Source: Pseudorhodobacter antarcticus
GTDB lineage: Bacteria; Pseudomonadota; Alphaproteobacteria; Rhodobacterales; Rhodobacteraceae
Length of the DNA: 35,148 bases
Direction: 5' to 3'
Assembly (NCBI RefSeq): GCF_900110135.1
Contig: NZ_FOCO01000034.1
Coordinates: forward strand, 1 to 35,148
A program made the translations under genes and the position numbers. Shown piece after piece: positions 8,709-17,190 of the stretch; positions within the stretch are counted from its first letter, which is position 1, and each line of letters opens with the position of its first letter. The notes under the pieces are model-generated. The model was not told where the DNA came from. It made no database searches and saw only the letters and a program-made list of their open reading frames with translations.

Positions 8709-9356
8709 ATGCTGCTGCGCTTGCGTGATGTGAAAAAGACCTATGGGGCGGAAACGCCTGTGCTGCGCGGCGTGTCGTTTGACATGAACGCGGGTGAAAT
8801 GCTGGCGCTGACGGGCGAATCGGGGTCGGGCAAAAGCACGTTGTTGCACCTGATCGGGGGGTTGGACACGGCAGATGCGGGCGTGGTTGCGGTGCAAGGG
8901 ACCGACCTGACGGGGCTGGATGACGCGGGGCGTGCAGGGTTGCGGCGCGGCACGGTTGGGGTGATTTTTCAGCAATTTAACTTGATCCCATCGCTAAACG
9001 TGGCGGCGAATATTGCATTTCAGGCGCGGTTGGCGGGGCGGTTTGACCCGATGTTTGCGGATGATTTGGCGCAGCGGTTGGGGTTGCGCGATCATTTGCA
9101 CAAATACCCCGAACATTTGTCGGGTGGCCAGCAGCAGCGCGTGGCGATTGCGCGCACGCTGGCGCCGCGCCCCGCCTTGGTGCTGGCGGATGAACCGACG
9201 GGAAATCTGGATGAGGCGACGGCGGACACGGTGTTTGCGCTGCTGTGCGATTTGGTGGCGGATACCGGGGCGGGTTTGGTGCTGGTCACCCATTCCGAAC
9301 GGTTGGCGGCGCGGATGGGGCGGCGGTTGCATTTGCGGGCTGGGCTGCTGACGTGA
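8709..9356 (+). CDS. ABC transporter ATP-binding protein (LolD/MacB type)
   Basis: This is a nucleotide-binding subunit of about 215 aa. It has Walker A GESGSGKST, the Q-loop in VIFQQFNLIPSLNV, signature LSGGQQQRVAIAR, Walker B ALVLADEPTGNLDE and the H-loop LVLVTHSE. The NLIPSLNV and TGNLD sequences are typical of the LolD/MacB group that drives extracytoplasmic mechanotransmission rather than ordinary import. I choose ATG 8709 because AGGG lies about nine bases before it; ATG 8700 would add three residues but leaves no room for a ribosome site. Its TGA overlaps the GTG of the permease by four bases (GTGA), so the two are one transport unit. Confidence 0.9.
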   Translation: MLLRLRDVKKTYGAETPVLRGVSFDMNAGEMLALTGESGSGKSTLLHLIGGLDTADAGVVAVQGTDLTGLDDAGRAGLRRGTVGVIFQQFNLIPSLNVAANIAFQARLAGRFDPMFADDLAQRLGLRDHLHKYPEHLSGGQQQRVAIARTLAPRPALVLADEPTGNLDEATADTVFALLCDLVADTGAGLVLVTHSERLAARMGRRLHLRAGLLT

Positions 9357-11743
9357 GGCGGGCGGTTTTATCGGCGTTGTTGGCGCATTGGCGGCACAAC
9401 CTGCTGCAATTGTTCACTTTGCTGGCTGGATTGGCGTTGGGGACGGCGCTGTGGTCTGGGGTGCAGGCGATCAACGCGGAGGCGCGGGCGAGTTATGATG
9501 CGGCGGCGGCCACCCTTGATGAGGGGCGGCTGGCGCAGATTACGGGGCGTGAGGGCGCGGTGATTTCGCAAGCGACCTATGTCGCGCTGCGGCGGGCGGG
9601 ATGGGCCGTGTCGCCCGTGATTGAGGGCGATTTGGGCGGTGTGCGGTTGGTGGGTATTGAACCGCTGACAGCGCCGCGCGGGGTTGGTCCGGTATCCGCT
9701 GTGGGTGATTTAACAGGGTTTTTGGGCGGCGTGCGCCAGATTTTTGCCCGCGCGGACACGTTGGCGCGGTTGCCTGCAATGGCTGTGCGGGCGGTTGTGT
9801 CACCAAGTATCGCGCCCAATACGGCGATCACCGATATTGGGGTGGCGCAGGGGCTGTTGGGGCGCGCGGGGCAGATTGACCGCTTGTTGGTGGCCCCGGT
9901 GCAGCCGTTGAACCGCGCGCCCTTGGCGCAGATTGCACCGGATTTGGTGTTGGTCGCCCCGCAAACGGGCAGTGATGTTGCGCGTTTGACCGATAGTTTC
10001 CATCTGAATTTAACGGCGTTCGGGCTTTTGTCATTCGCGGTGGGGTTGTTCATTGTGCATGGTGCGATTGGGCTGGCGTTTGAACAGCGGCGCGCGATGG
10101 TGCGGACTTTGCGGGCATTGGGTGCGCCGCTGCGCAGCGTAATTTGGGTGATGGTGGGCGAGTTGGTGGTGCTGGCGCTGTTGGGCGGGGCTGTGGGTGT
10201 GGCGCTGGGGTATGGCGTGGCGGCGGCGCTGTTGCCGGATGTGGCGGCGACGTTGCGCGGGCTTTATGGGGCGGATGTTTCGGGGCAATTGGCGTTGCGC
10301 CCGGTGTGGTGGCTGTCGGGGATGGCGATTGCGGTTTTGGGGACGGGGGTGGCCGGGGCGGGCGCGCTGTGGTCGCTGGCGCGGATGCCGCTGTTGGCGG
10401 CGGCGCAACCGCAGGCCGGATTGGTGGCGCGGGGTGCGCGCGGGTTGGCGGTGACGGCGGCGGTGTTGTTGGCGCTGTCGGGCGGGCTGGCGGTTTGGGG
10501 GCAAGGGTTGATCGCGGGATTTGCGATGCTGGGCGCGCTGTTGATTGGTGGCGCGCTGGCCTTTCCTCCTATGTTGGCGGTGGTTTTGGGGATTGGTGCG
10601 GCGCGGGCGCGGGGGCCTGTGGCGCAGTGGTTTTGGGCCGATACGCGGCAGCAATTGCCGGGGTTATCGCTGGCGTTGATGGCGTTGTTGCTGGCGATGG
10701 CGGCGAATGTGGGGGTGTCGACCATGGTGTCGTCGTTCCGGCTGACGTTCACCGGGTTTTTGGACCAGCGCCTTGCGTCGGAGCTGTATGTCAGCGCGGT
10801 TGATGCGGGGCAGGCGGCGCAGATTGTGGGGATGGCGGATGCGCGGGTGGCGGCGGTGTTGCCTGTGTTGGAGGTGGAGCGGGTGGTGGCGGGCGTGGCG
10901 GGGGGCGTGCCTGCGCAGATATACGGCGCGCGTGACCATGCCACCTACCGCGACAATTGGCAGTTTTTGCAAGCGGTGCCACAGGTTTGGGACGTTTTGG
11001 CGCGGGGCGGTGGTGTGTTGGTGAACGAACAGTTGTACCGCCGCGCGGGGCTGGAATTGGGGGCGATGGTGGGGGTGGCCCCTGGAGTGTCCTTGCCCGT
11101 TTTGGGGATTTACGGCGATTACGGGAACCCCGTTGGGCAGGTGATTTTGACGGAAACTGTGTTTGTCGCGCAGTTTCCGGATGTTGTGGCGCTGCGGTTT
11201 GGGCTGCGGATGGATGCGGGCGATGTGGCGGGTGTGCGGGCCAGTTTGCGCGACTTGGGCGTGGCGGGCGGCGCGATGATTGACCAAGCGGCGATCAAGG
11301 CGGTGTCGCTGGCGGTGTTTGATCGCACGTTTGTGGTGACGACCGCGCTGAACATTCTGACGCTGGCCGTGGCGGGGTTTGCGATTTTAATGAGTTTGCT
11401 GACGTTGGCCGCGATGCGATTGCCGCAACTGGCCCCGGTGTGGGCCCTGGGGTTGACGCGGCGGCGATTGGCGGCGTTGGATTTGGCGCGCACGGTGATG
11501 CTGGCGGCGGGCGTGGCGGTTTTGGCGTTGCCGTTGGGGTTGGCGCTGGCTTGGGCGTTGTTGGCGGTGGTGAACGTAGAGGCGTTTGGCTGGCGTTTGC
11601 CGATGTATCTGTTTCCGCTGGATTATCTGCGGTTGGGGGGGCTGGCGCTGATTGCGGCTGGTTTGGCGGCGCTGTGGCCTGCGTGGCGGTTGGCGCGGGT
11701 GCCGCCGGCGCAATTGTTGGGGGTGTTTCGCCATGAACGTTAA
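9353..11743 (+). CDS. ABC transporter permease, FtsX/MacB-like
   Basis: This 796-aa membrane protein is the partner of the ATPase. The GTG start at 9353 overlaps the ATPase stop as GTGA. It has an N-terminal membrane helix (near LLQLFTLLAGLALGTALWS), a periplasmic domain, a first FtsX-like block of membrane segments (about residues 220-460), a second periplasmic domain, and a closing FtsX block with LARTVMLAAGVAVLALPLGLALAWALL. This is the two-FtsX-domain layout of large permeases that extract substrate from the membrane or drive periplasmic partners. The next gene, for a secreted lipocalin-like protein, overlaps its end by 11 bp. Grouping of such an ATPase/permease with an AttH/CrtC-like protein recalls the att genes of Agrobacterium. 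The substrate is unknown. Confidence 0.85.
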   Translation: MRRAVLSALLAHWRHNLLQLFTLLAGLALGTALWSGVQAINAEARASYDAAAATLDEGRLAQITGREGAVISQATYVALRRAGWAVSPVIEGDLGGVRLVGIEPLTAPRGVGPVSAVGDLTGFLGGVRQIFARADTLARLPAMAVRAVVSPSIAPNTAITDIGVAQGLLGRAGQIDRLLVAPVQPLNRAPLAQIAPDLVLVAPQTGSDVARLTDSFHLNLTAFGLLSFAVGLFIVHGAIGLAFEQRRAMVRTLRALGAPLRSVIWVMVGELVVLALLGGAVGVALGYGVAAALLPDVAATLRGLYGADVSGQLALRPVWWLSGMAIAVLGTGVAGAGALWSLARMPLLAAAQPQAGLVARGARGLAVTAAVLLALSGGLAVWGQGLIAGFAMLGALLIGGALAFPPMLAVVLGIGAARARGPVAQWFWADTRQQLPGLSLALMALLLAMAANVGVSTMVSSFRLTFTGFLDQRLASELYVSAVDAGQAAQIVGMADARVAAVLPVLEVERVVAGVAGGVPAQIYGARDHATYRDNWQFLQAVPQVWDVLARGGGVLVNEQLYRRAGLELGAMVGVAPGVSLPVLGIYGDYGNPVGQVILTETVFVAQFPDVVALRFGLRMDAGDVAGVRASLRDLGVAGGAMIDQAAIKAVSLAVFDRTFVVTTALNILTLAVAGFAILMSLLTLAAMRLPQLAPVWALGLTRRRLAALDLARTVMLAAGVAVLALPLGLALAWALLAVVNVEAFGWRLPMYLFPLDYLRLGGLALIAAGLAALWPAWRLARVPPAQLLGVFRHER

Positions 11744-12782
11744 GGTTTTGGTGCTGTGCCTTATGCCGTGCCTGATGTTGTCGTTGCAGGCGGTGGCGCA
11801 AGGGTTTGCGGGATTGGGCACGGCGGCGGGCGATTTTTCCAATCCGCTGCGGGGCAGGGTATTGCAGTTTCCCGCCGATCACGGCGCGCACCCAGATTTT
11901 CGGATTGAATGGTGGTATTTGACGGCGAACATGACGGGGCCAGATGGCACGCCCTATGGGCTGCAATGGACGCTGTTTCGGTCTGCCCTTGCGCCGGAGG
12001 AGGGTGCGGGCTGGGCGTCGCCGCAACTGTGGATGGGGCATGCGGCGGTGACAACGCGGGATGCGCATTTCGTGGCGGAACGGCTGGCGCGCGGCGGGAT
12101 TGGGCAAGCGGGGGTGACGGCTGCGCCGTTCAACGCGTGGATTGATGATTGGGCGATGGCGGGCCCCGATTTTGGCAATTTGCGGCTGACGGCTGCGGGG
12201 GCGGAGTTTGCGTTTGACGTGGACCTGCGCGCGCAGGGGCCGTTGGTGTTGCACGGCGATGCCGGGTATTCGGTGAAATCGGCGGCGGGGCAAGCGAGCC
12301 ATTATTATTCGCAGCCGTTTTACGCGCTGTCGGGGCAGTTGACCTTGCCCAGTGGCGATGTGGCGGTGACGGGGCAGGCATGGTTGGACCGGGAATGGTC
12401 GTCGCAACCGCTGGCGCAGGACCAAACCGGGTGGGATTGGTTTTCGCTGTCGTTTGACAGTGGCGACAAGATGATGGGATTTGTGCTGCGCGGCGGGCAA
12501 GATTACACATCGGCCACTTGGATTGCGGCGGATGGGGCGGTAAGCGCGCTGCCGGATGGGGCGTTTTCGGCCGTGCCTTTGGCCCGCAGCCGGGTTGCGG
12601 GGCGCGATGTACCGACGACTTGGGGCCTGCGGTTGCCCGCGCGGGGGGTGGATGTGACCGTGACCGCGTTGAATACGCAAGCGTGGATGGCCACGTCTGT
12701 TCCCTATTGGGAAGGGCCGGTGGTGGTTTCGGGCAGTCATACGGGCGTTGGATATTTGGAGATGACAGGTTATGACGATTGA
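11733..12782 (+). CDS. Secreted CrtC/AttH-like lipocalin-fold protein
   Basis: The 349-aa protein starts at ATG 11733 inside the end of the permease gene and begins with a Sec signal peptide (VKVLVLCLMPCLMLSLQAVAQG). The mature part carries the family marks DHGAHPDFRIEWWYLTANM near the N-terminus, LWMGHAAVTT and, in the second half, WLDREWSSQPL and GWDWFSLSF. These match the hydroxyneurosporene synthase/AttH superfamily (two tandem lipocalin-like barrels). CrtC enzymes hydrate carotenoids, but members next to ABC permeases usually have no carotenoid role. A lipid- or isoprenoid-handling periplasmic partner of the permease is my inference. The stop overlaps the next gene by 11 bp. Confidence 0.82.
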   Translation: MNVKVLVLCLMPCLMLSLQAVAQGFAGLGTAAGDFSNPLRGRVLQFPADHGAHPDFRIEWWYLTANMTGPDGTPYGLQWTLFRSALAPEEGAGWASPQLWMGHAAVTTRDAHFVAERLARGGIGQAGVTAAPFNAWIDDWAMAGPDFGNLRLTAAGAEFAFDVDLRAQGPLVLHGDAGYSVKSAAGQASHYYSQPFYALSGQLTLPSGDVAVTGQAWLDREWSSQPLAQDQTGWDWFSLSFDSGDKMMGFVLRGGQDYTSATWIAADGAVSALPDGAFSAVPLARSRVAGRDVPTTWGLRLPARGVDVTVTALNTQAWMATSVPYWEGPVVVSGSHTGVGYLEMTGYDD

Positions 12783-13341
12783 TCCCCACGCTTGGGCGGC
12801 GGAACTGGACACATTGCGCGCGCAGGTTTGGGCGCGGTTGGTGCGCGGGGTGGGGGACCGTCATGCGCCCGCGCGCCACCCGACATTTGCCACAGTGACC
12901 ACCGATGGTTGGCCAGACCTGCGCACGGTGGTGTTGCGCGGGGCGGACCCGGTGGCGGGGATGCTGGAGGTGCATACCGACTTGCGGTCTGCCAAAGTGG
13001 CGGCGCTGCGGGCACATCCGCGTGCGGGGGTGCATGTGTGGGATGCCAGTGCGCATTTGCAAAGCCGTTTGTCGGTGGAGGTGGCGGTGCTGACGGGACC
13101 TGAGGTGGCGGATATTTGGGCGCGCGTGCCCGACCCGTCGCGCCAAAGCTATGGCACCACGCCTGCGCCGGGGGTGCCGATTGCGGCGGCGTTGGCGTAT
13201 TTGAAAACCCCTGATGCGGCGTCATTTGCGGTGTTGCGCTGCCGCGTGGTGGCGATTGATGCGGTGCATCTGGGGCCTGACCATCGGCGCGCGCGGTTTG
13301 AGGTGGGCGATGGATGGGCGGGGCAATGGTTGGCACCGTAG
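12772..13341 (+). CDS. Pyridoxamine 5'-phosphate oxidase-like FMN split-barrel protein
   Basis: The 189-aa product resembles the Alr4036/PNPOx-like flavin-binding split-barrel family. Features are HPTFATVTTDGWPDLRTVVLR (first barrel strands), VHTDLRSAKVAALRAHPRAGVHVWD (FMN-phosphate region with RSxK) and a C-terminal RRARFEVGDGWAGQWLAP, matching the usual end of these proteins. The RQSYGT and PGVPI motifs in between are also family-typical. It overlaps the lipocalin gene by 11 bp and so is probably co-transcribed with the ABC genes, an unusual companion. A true PdxH function is unlikely; members are flavin- or heme-binding reductases of mostly unknown substrate. Confidence 0.82.
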   Translation: MTIDPHAWAAELDTLRAQVWARLVRGVGDRHAPARHPTFATVTTDGWPDLRTVVLRGADPVAGMLEVHTDLRSAKVAALRAHPRAGVHVWDASAHLQSRLSVEVAVLTGPEVADIWARVPDPSRQSYGTTPAPGVPIAAALAYLKTPDAASFAVLRCRVVAIDAVHLGPDHRRARFEVGDGWAGQWLAP

Positions 13342-13360
13342 GGACGCGCCGTATTGGTTT

Positions 13361-14611
13361 TCAGTCTGGGATTTGGCCGTCTGCCACGCGCAAAACGCGG
13401 CCATAGGCGGGCGGGGGCACAGCGTTTGGCACAGCGTTTGGCACAGCCCAGATCACGGCAAAGCCGGGAGCGGGCGGCAGGGCTGCGTCGAGATCAGTGA
13501 GGATGATAGCGATGGAGGGGTGCAGTTTGGCGGCCTGTGTGAATAGGTCGGCGTAATCGGTGCCGCCGCCCGTGCGCCATGTGTTTGTTGGGATGTGACC
13601 TGTTTGCAGGTTTGCCCAGCCGGTTTGGTCCAGCCGTGTTTGGGAAAACACTGTTTCGTCAAAGGCCAGCAAATGCGCCTCTGCCCCGGTGCGGCGGGCG
13701 ATGGTATGCGCCTCGGCCACCAAAAGGCGCAGGGTTTGGGGGAGGATTGAAGAGGAGGTATCAACGCCGATCACGATGCGGGGGCGGTGGTCGCTGCGTT
13801 GGCGGCCCGGTTCAAACACCGGGGTGGGGGTGTTGGTTTGGGTGGCATGGGCCATGCGCGCGACCCATGCGCCCGAAGGGCGACGCCAACTGGGGCTGGG
13901 GCGGTCGACCAGCGCGCTGTTGAGGAGGCCGCGCAGATGCACCTCCCAAGGGGTTTGATCTGGGGCGAGGTCTGCAAGGATTGCGCCGAGTTTGCCGATG
14001 CCGCTGCCAGCCTTGCGCCCCGCAGCAATCGCGCGCAGCAGTTGGTTGCGCCAATCGGCGGGGGTTTGGCCGGTGTCGTTTGCGGTGCCGCCACGATCTG
14101 CGCCAAGGTCGGGGGCATAGCCACGGGTTTTGCCCCAATCGGACAGGCGTTTGGCGCGGGTTTGGTCGGTGTGCAGGGCCATGGCGAGGCGGTCGGCGTC
14201 CCATTCCTGCAGGGCTGCAATGGGGGATTTGGCGGGGATGCCCGCAATTGCCAACAGATCATTCAGGGTCAGGGCGGGGCGGGGCAGCGCGTGGCCCGCG
14301 AGGATAAGGGTTTCGTTGATGATCGCATCCGCCGCAAGGCCGTAAAGGGTGGGGTTGAACGCATCGCCAAGCCGTTCGGCGAGGGCGGATTGGCGGGTGG
14401 AATGGCGCAAGGCCACATGCAGGATGTGATGGGCGGCAAGGCCGACTTGTTCGGGCAGGCCCAGCGTATCAAACCCTGCGCCATAGGTGATGGTGTCGCC
14501 GTCGGTGCGGGTGTGCAGCCCGTCGCGGTGGCGGCACCACAGCGACAGGATGGCAAGGGCTGGGTCCACCTCGCCCAAATGAGCCAGCGCGCGGGTGGCA
14601 CGCTGCGTCAT
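13361..14611 (-). CDS. VWA-like domain protein with degenerate zinc-peptidase motif (DUF2201 family)
   Basis: This 416-aa protein matches the putative metallopeptidase/VWA-like family that is paired with MoxR ATPases. The N-terminal half contains AAHHILHVALRH (59-70), where a HExxH motif would have E at position 62 but has H. The C-terminal half is a VWA-like domain with the metal-site motif GVDTSSS (282-288) and a later GGGTDYADLF. The end carries a tandem AVPN repeat. It is the last gene of a three-gene operon, joined to the MoxR gene by ATGA. In this family the VWA protein is thought to act with the AAA+ ATPase as a chaperone or metal-insertion device. The clients are unknown. Confidence 0.82.
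   Translation of the reverse strand: MTQRATRALAHLGEVDPALAILSLWCRHRDGLHTRTDGDTITYGAGFDTLGLPEQVGLAAHHILHVALRHSTRQSALAERLGDAFNPTLYGLAADAIINETLILAGHALPRPALTLNDLLAIAGIPAKSPIAALQEWDADRLAMALHTDQTRAKRLSDWGKTRGYAPDLGADRGGTANDTGQTPADWRNQLLRAIAAGRKAGSGIGKLGAILADLAPDQTPWEVHLRGLLNSALVDRPSPSWRRPSGAWVARMAHATQTNTPTPVFEPGRQRSDHRPRIVIGVDTSSSILPQTLRLLVAEAHTIARRTGAEAHLLAFDETVFSQTRLDQTGWANLQTGHIPTNTWRTGGGTDYADLFTQAAKLHPSIAIILTDLDAALPPAPGFAVIWAVPNAVPNAVPPPAYGRVLRVADGQIPD
13416..13447 (-). repeat. 12-bp tandem repeat inside the VWA-like gene
   Basis: The unit GGCACAGCGTTT (plus strand) occurs 2.7 times in a row at 13416-13447. It encodes AVPNAVPNAVP near the C-terminus, on the minus strand. The reading frame is kept, so copy number could vary by slippage without breaking the protein. 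Confidence 0.85.
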
Positions 14612-15708
14612 GGCAGGCCAGCGGCACGGCGGGTGGCGGCGTAATCGGCGTAGGATGCGGAGGTGGCAAACGCGTCTTGCCAGCCTTTTTCCAGTGCGTG
14701 CCCGATCAAAAGTTCAAAGCCAAAGCTGGTGAGTTCGGCGAGGGGGAGCCCTGCGTGAGTGCTGCCAAGGCTGCGCAGATCGGCGAGGATGTCGATCGCA
14801 TCGGGCAGGTTTGCGCGGGTGGTGGCCCCGATAAGGCCGTAGGTGAGGGCGGTGAGGCCGTGCAGGCTGCGCGGATACATCGCTGCGCGGTCGGCGCGGG
14901 GCGCAGCCATAATCGCGCCGATTTGCACGGTGGCTGCGATATCATCGGCCAGCAGGCCAAATTCGGCGGCGGGGGTGGCCCCGATGGTGCCTGCGATCAT
15001 CACTTGGCGGGTGGCGCGGTCGGGGATTGCGGTCATGATTGCGCTGACGCGGGTCCAACTGCGCGGGGTGCAAGCGATGATGTGGCCGCGGCGGATGCTG
15101 TTCTCGGTCGTGTCAAGAAGGTCGGGGCGGGTGCGGATGAAGGCGGCAACGGTGGGGTGGATGCCTGCAGTGAGCGCATAGTTTTTCAGCCAATCATCGA
15201 CGTTGGATTGCACAATCATGTGGATCAGGCGGTCGCTGAGGGCAGTGCCCATGTCATAGGCGATGGCGCCATCCTCGACTTGGTTCCCGGCGGCGATGAT
15301 CATCACGGAGGGGGGCAGGCGGTGGCGGCCCACGCGGCGTTCTTGCAACAACCCGTAGACGGTGGGTTGCAAGCTGGGGGCGGCGGCGGTGAGTTCATCG
15401 AGGAACAGGATCGCGGGGGTGGGGGCGTCTGGCAAATCCTCGGGGCGATACCACACTGTTTTGGCGGTGGCATGGTCGTAATAGGGCAGGCCGCGCAGGT
15501 CTTGGGGTTCGATTGTGGTGAGGCGCAGATCGAAAAATGCGGCCCCAATGCTGTTGGCAAGGGTTTGCACAATTTCGGTTTTGCCCACACCGGGGCGGCC
15601 GTGCAGCATCCATGACGCGGTAAGGCCGCCTGTGGTTTGCGCGTGCCAGCCTGCGGTCAGGACGCGCAGCGCCTCACCGGCGGAGACGGTGGTGGCGTTG
15701 ACGGTCAT
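14608..15708 (-). CDS. MoxR-family AAA+ ATPase
   Basis: The 366-aa product has Walker A GRPGVGKTE (37-45), Walker B AILFLDELTAA (99-109), a sensor-1-like IIAAGN and the MoxR-type sequence LQPTVYGLLQERRVGRHRLPP between them. MoxR ATPases act with VWA-domain partners as chaperones for assembly or activation of other proteins. The gene overlaps both neighbours by four bases (ATGA at 15705-15708 and 14608-14611), so it is translationally coupled to a membrane protein upstream and the VWA-like protein downstream. The position with two partners supports one complex. The physiological target cannot be read from this locus. Confidence 0.9.
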   Translation of the reverse strand: MTVNATTVSAGEALRVLTAGWHAQTTGGLTASWMLHGRPGVGKTEIVQTLANSIGAAFFDLRLTTIEPQDLRGLPYYDHATAKTVWYRPEDLPDAPTPAILFLDELTAAAPSLQPTVYGLLQERRVGRHRLPPSVMIIAAGNQVEDGAIAYDMGTALSDRLIHMIVQSNVDDWLKNYALTAGIHPTVAAFIRTRPDLLDTTENSIRRGHIIACTPRSWTRVSAIMTAIPDRATRQVMIAGTIGATPAAEFGLLADDIAATVQIGAIMAAPRADRAAMYPRSLHGLTALTYGLIGATTRANLPDAIDILADLRSLGSTHAGLPLAELTSFGFELLIGHALEKGWQDAFATSASYADYAATRRAAGLP

Positions 15709-16394
15709 GGCGTGGCCCCCTTTGGTTCCAGATAGGCGGCAAGGCGGGCGTGGGCGGAGACGGCGCGGGCGGGTTGGGCGATGTCGCGCATATAAAGATC
15801 GGCCTTGTGGTTGACGGCAAGCAGGTCGCGTTCGGTGAGGTCGGCATCAAACAGGCCCGCAGTCAGAATGGCGCGGTCGCGGGCGTCAAGCGGGGGCAAA
15901 TGCGGGTTGGGGGTTTCGATTTGCACAGAGACAAGGGTGAGGGGGGCGACGCGGGCCAGTTCGGATTGTTCGATCACAAGGCGCAAATCCCCATCGGCCA
16001 TTTGGTGATTGGCGGCGATGGCGCGCAAACACGCGCGGGCGCGAAAGGTCAGGGTGTCCAGTCTGCGCGCCGCGTCATCATCTGTCATGCTGCGCGCGCG
16101 GGCGGATTTTGACAGCCGCAGCAGCTTCAGTTCGACGAGGGCGATGAGGATGAGCATCAAGACCGGGGCCTGCATGACGGGTACGGCAAGCTTTGGCACC
16201 ATGAGAGGGGCCGCGATGAAGGGCAAGAGGGTAACGAGATAGCGCAGGATTTGGATTTCCAAAACCATGCGCAACCAGACGCCAAGGCCCGCGCCGCGTG
16301 GCAGCACCAGCACGTGGCCCAGAAACTTTTTGGGCAGGCTGCTGGTGTCCAAGATGCCGGGGTTCAGCAAGGTGGCGTTGGTGACGATCAGCAT
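15705..16394 (-). CDS. Hypothetical membrane protein of the MoxR/VWA operon
   Basis: I do not recognise a named family. The start at ATG 16394 is chosen because AAAGGGGG precedes it and the upstream extension of the frame reads as non-coding. The 229-aa product has two or three hydrophobic segments in the first half (near ILRYLVTLLPFIAAPLMV and VMQAPVLMLILIALVELKLL). A charged, helix-rich soluble half follows, containing RRLDTLTFRARACLRAI. It is the first gene of the MoxR operon and overlaps moxR by ATGA. It may anchor the MoxR-VWA pair at the inner membrane; this is inference from the linkage only. Confidence 0.7.
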   Translation of the reverse strand: MLIVTNATLLNPGILDTSSLPKKFLGHVLVLPRGAGLGVWLRMVLEIQILRYLVTLLPFIAAPLMVPKLAVPVMQAPVLMLILIALVELKLLRLSKSARARSMTDDDAARRLDTLTFRARACLRAIAANHQMADGDLRLVIEQSELARVAPLTLVSVQIETPNPHLPPLDARDRAILTAGLFDADLTERDLLAVNHKADLYMRDIAQPARAVSAHARLAAYLEPKGATP

Positions 16395-16509
16395 AGGCCC
16401 CCTTTGGATTGGCTTGTGCGGTGCTTGCGTTGGCAAACATAGCGCGGGGGGGGCAAGTTGCAAACGCGCAAAGCGGGGGAATTGGGGCGCGCGCGCGGTG
16501 CGGTTTGGG

Positions 16510-17190
16510 TTACAGGTTTTGCAAACGGTACCGGTCCAGCAGTTCAGTGAGCATTTCCTTGGCCCCGATGCGGTGGGCGCGGTGGATGCGTTCGGCGGCC
16601 TTGGGGTCGCGGTTGCGGATTGCCTCCAACACACCGCGGTGATCGGCGTTGGATTGTGAGGGGACCGGTCGCATGTAGAGCGTGACGGCGCGGGCGCGGC
16701 GCACCTGATCGGCCATCATGCCAACGATCATGATGATGCGGGAATTGCCGCCCAAGCGCACAAGTTCGGTGTGAAAACGGTCATCGGCATCGGCCCACGC
16801 CTCTCGGTTCTTGGCGGTTAGGGCGGTATCCATGTCCAATATGGTTTGGGCAAGGGGTTGCAGGGCTGCGGGGCTGTGGTTGCGGCGCGCGGCATCGGCG
16901 GCGGCAAGGCTTTCGAGTTCGGTCAGCACATCGTAAATTTCGCGCATATCGGCGGGGGAGACGGGCAGGATGCGCACGCCTTTGCGCGGGCGCACGTCCA
17001 GCAGCCCTTGGGCGGCAAGGGTTAGCACCGCTTCGCGCACGGGGGTGCGTGACATGCCAAGGCGCAGGGCAAGTTCGCTTTCCAGATGGTCGGAGCCTGC
17101 GGCAAGGCTGCCGTCAAAGATGAGGGCGCGCAGGCTGTCCACGGCGCTGGCGGCGTTGGAGAGGGGCTTTTCGACGGGGTCGGGCATCAT
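16510..17190 (-). CDS. GntR-family transcriptional regulator, FCD (FadR) subgroup
   Basis: The 226-aa protein has an N-terminal winged helix (about residues 12-75, including ELALRLGMSRTPVREAVLTLAAQGLLDVRPRKGVRI) and a C-terminal all-helical FCD ligand domain. Likely metal or ligand residues are in the segments DDRFHTELVRLGGN and DHRGVLEAI and in HRAHR near the C-terminus. FCD regulators usually sense a carboxylate and repress adjacent catabolic genes. The gene is the last of the minus arm, joined by ATGA to the oxidoreductase. The palindrome in the divergent promoter (19361-19378) is a likely target. Ligand: probably the TTT substrate or a metabolite of it (inference). Confidence 0.9.
   Translation of the reverse strand: MMPDPVEKPLSNAASAVDSLRALIFDGSLAAGSDHLESELALRLGMSRTPVREAVLTLAAQGLLDVRPRKGVRILPVSPADMREIYDVLTELESLAAADAARRNHSPAALQPLAQTILDMDTALTAKNREAWADADDRFHTELVRLGGNSRIIMIVGMMADQVRRARAVTLYMRPVPSQSNADHRGVLEAIRNRDPKAAERIHRAHRIGAKEMLTELLDRYRLQNL

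Noticed and set aside
11295-12812. 505-codon open frame on the minus strand opposite the permease/lipocalin genes
   Set aside because: It is a proline- and arginine-rich shadow of two supported genes; no ribosome site or motif.
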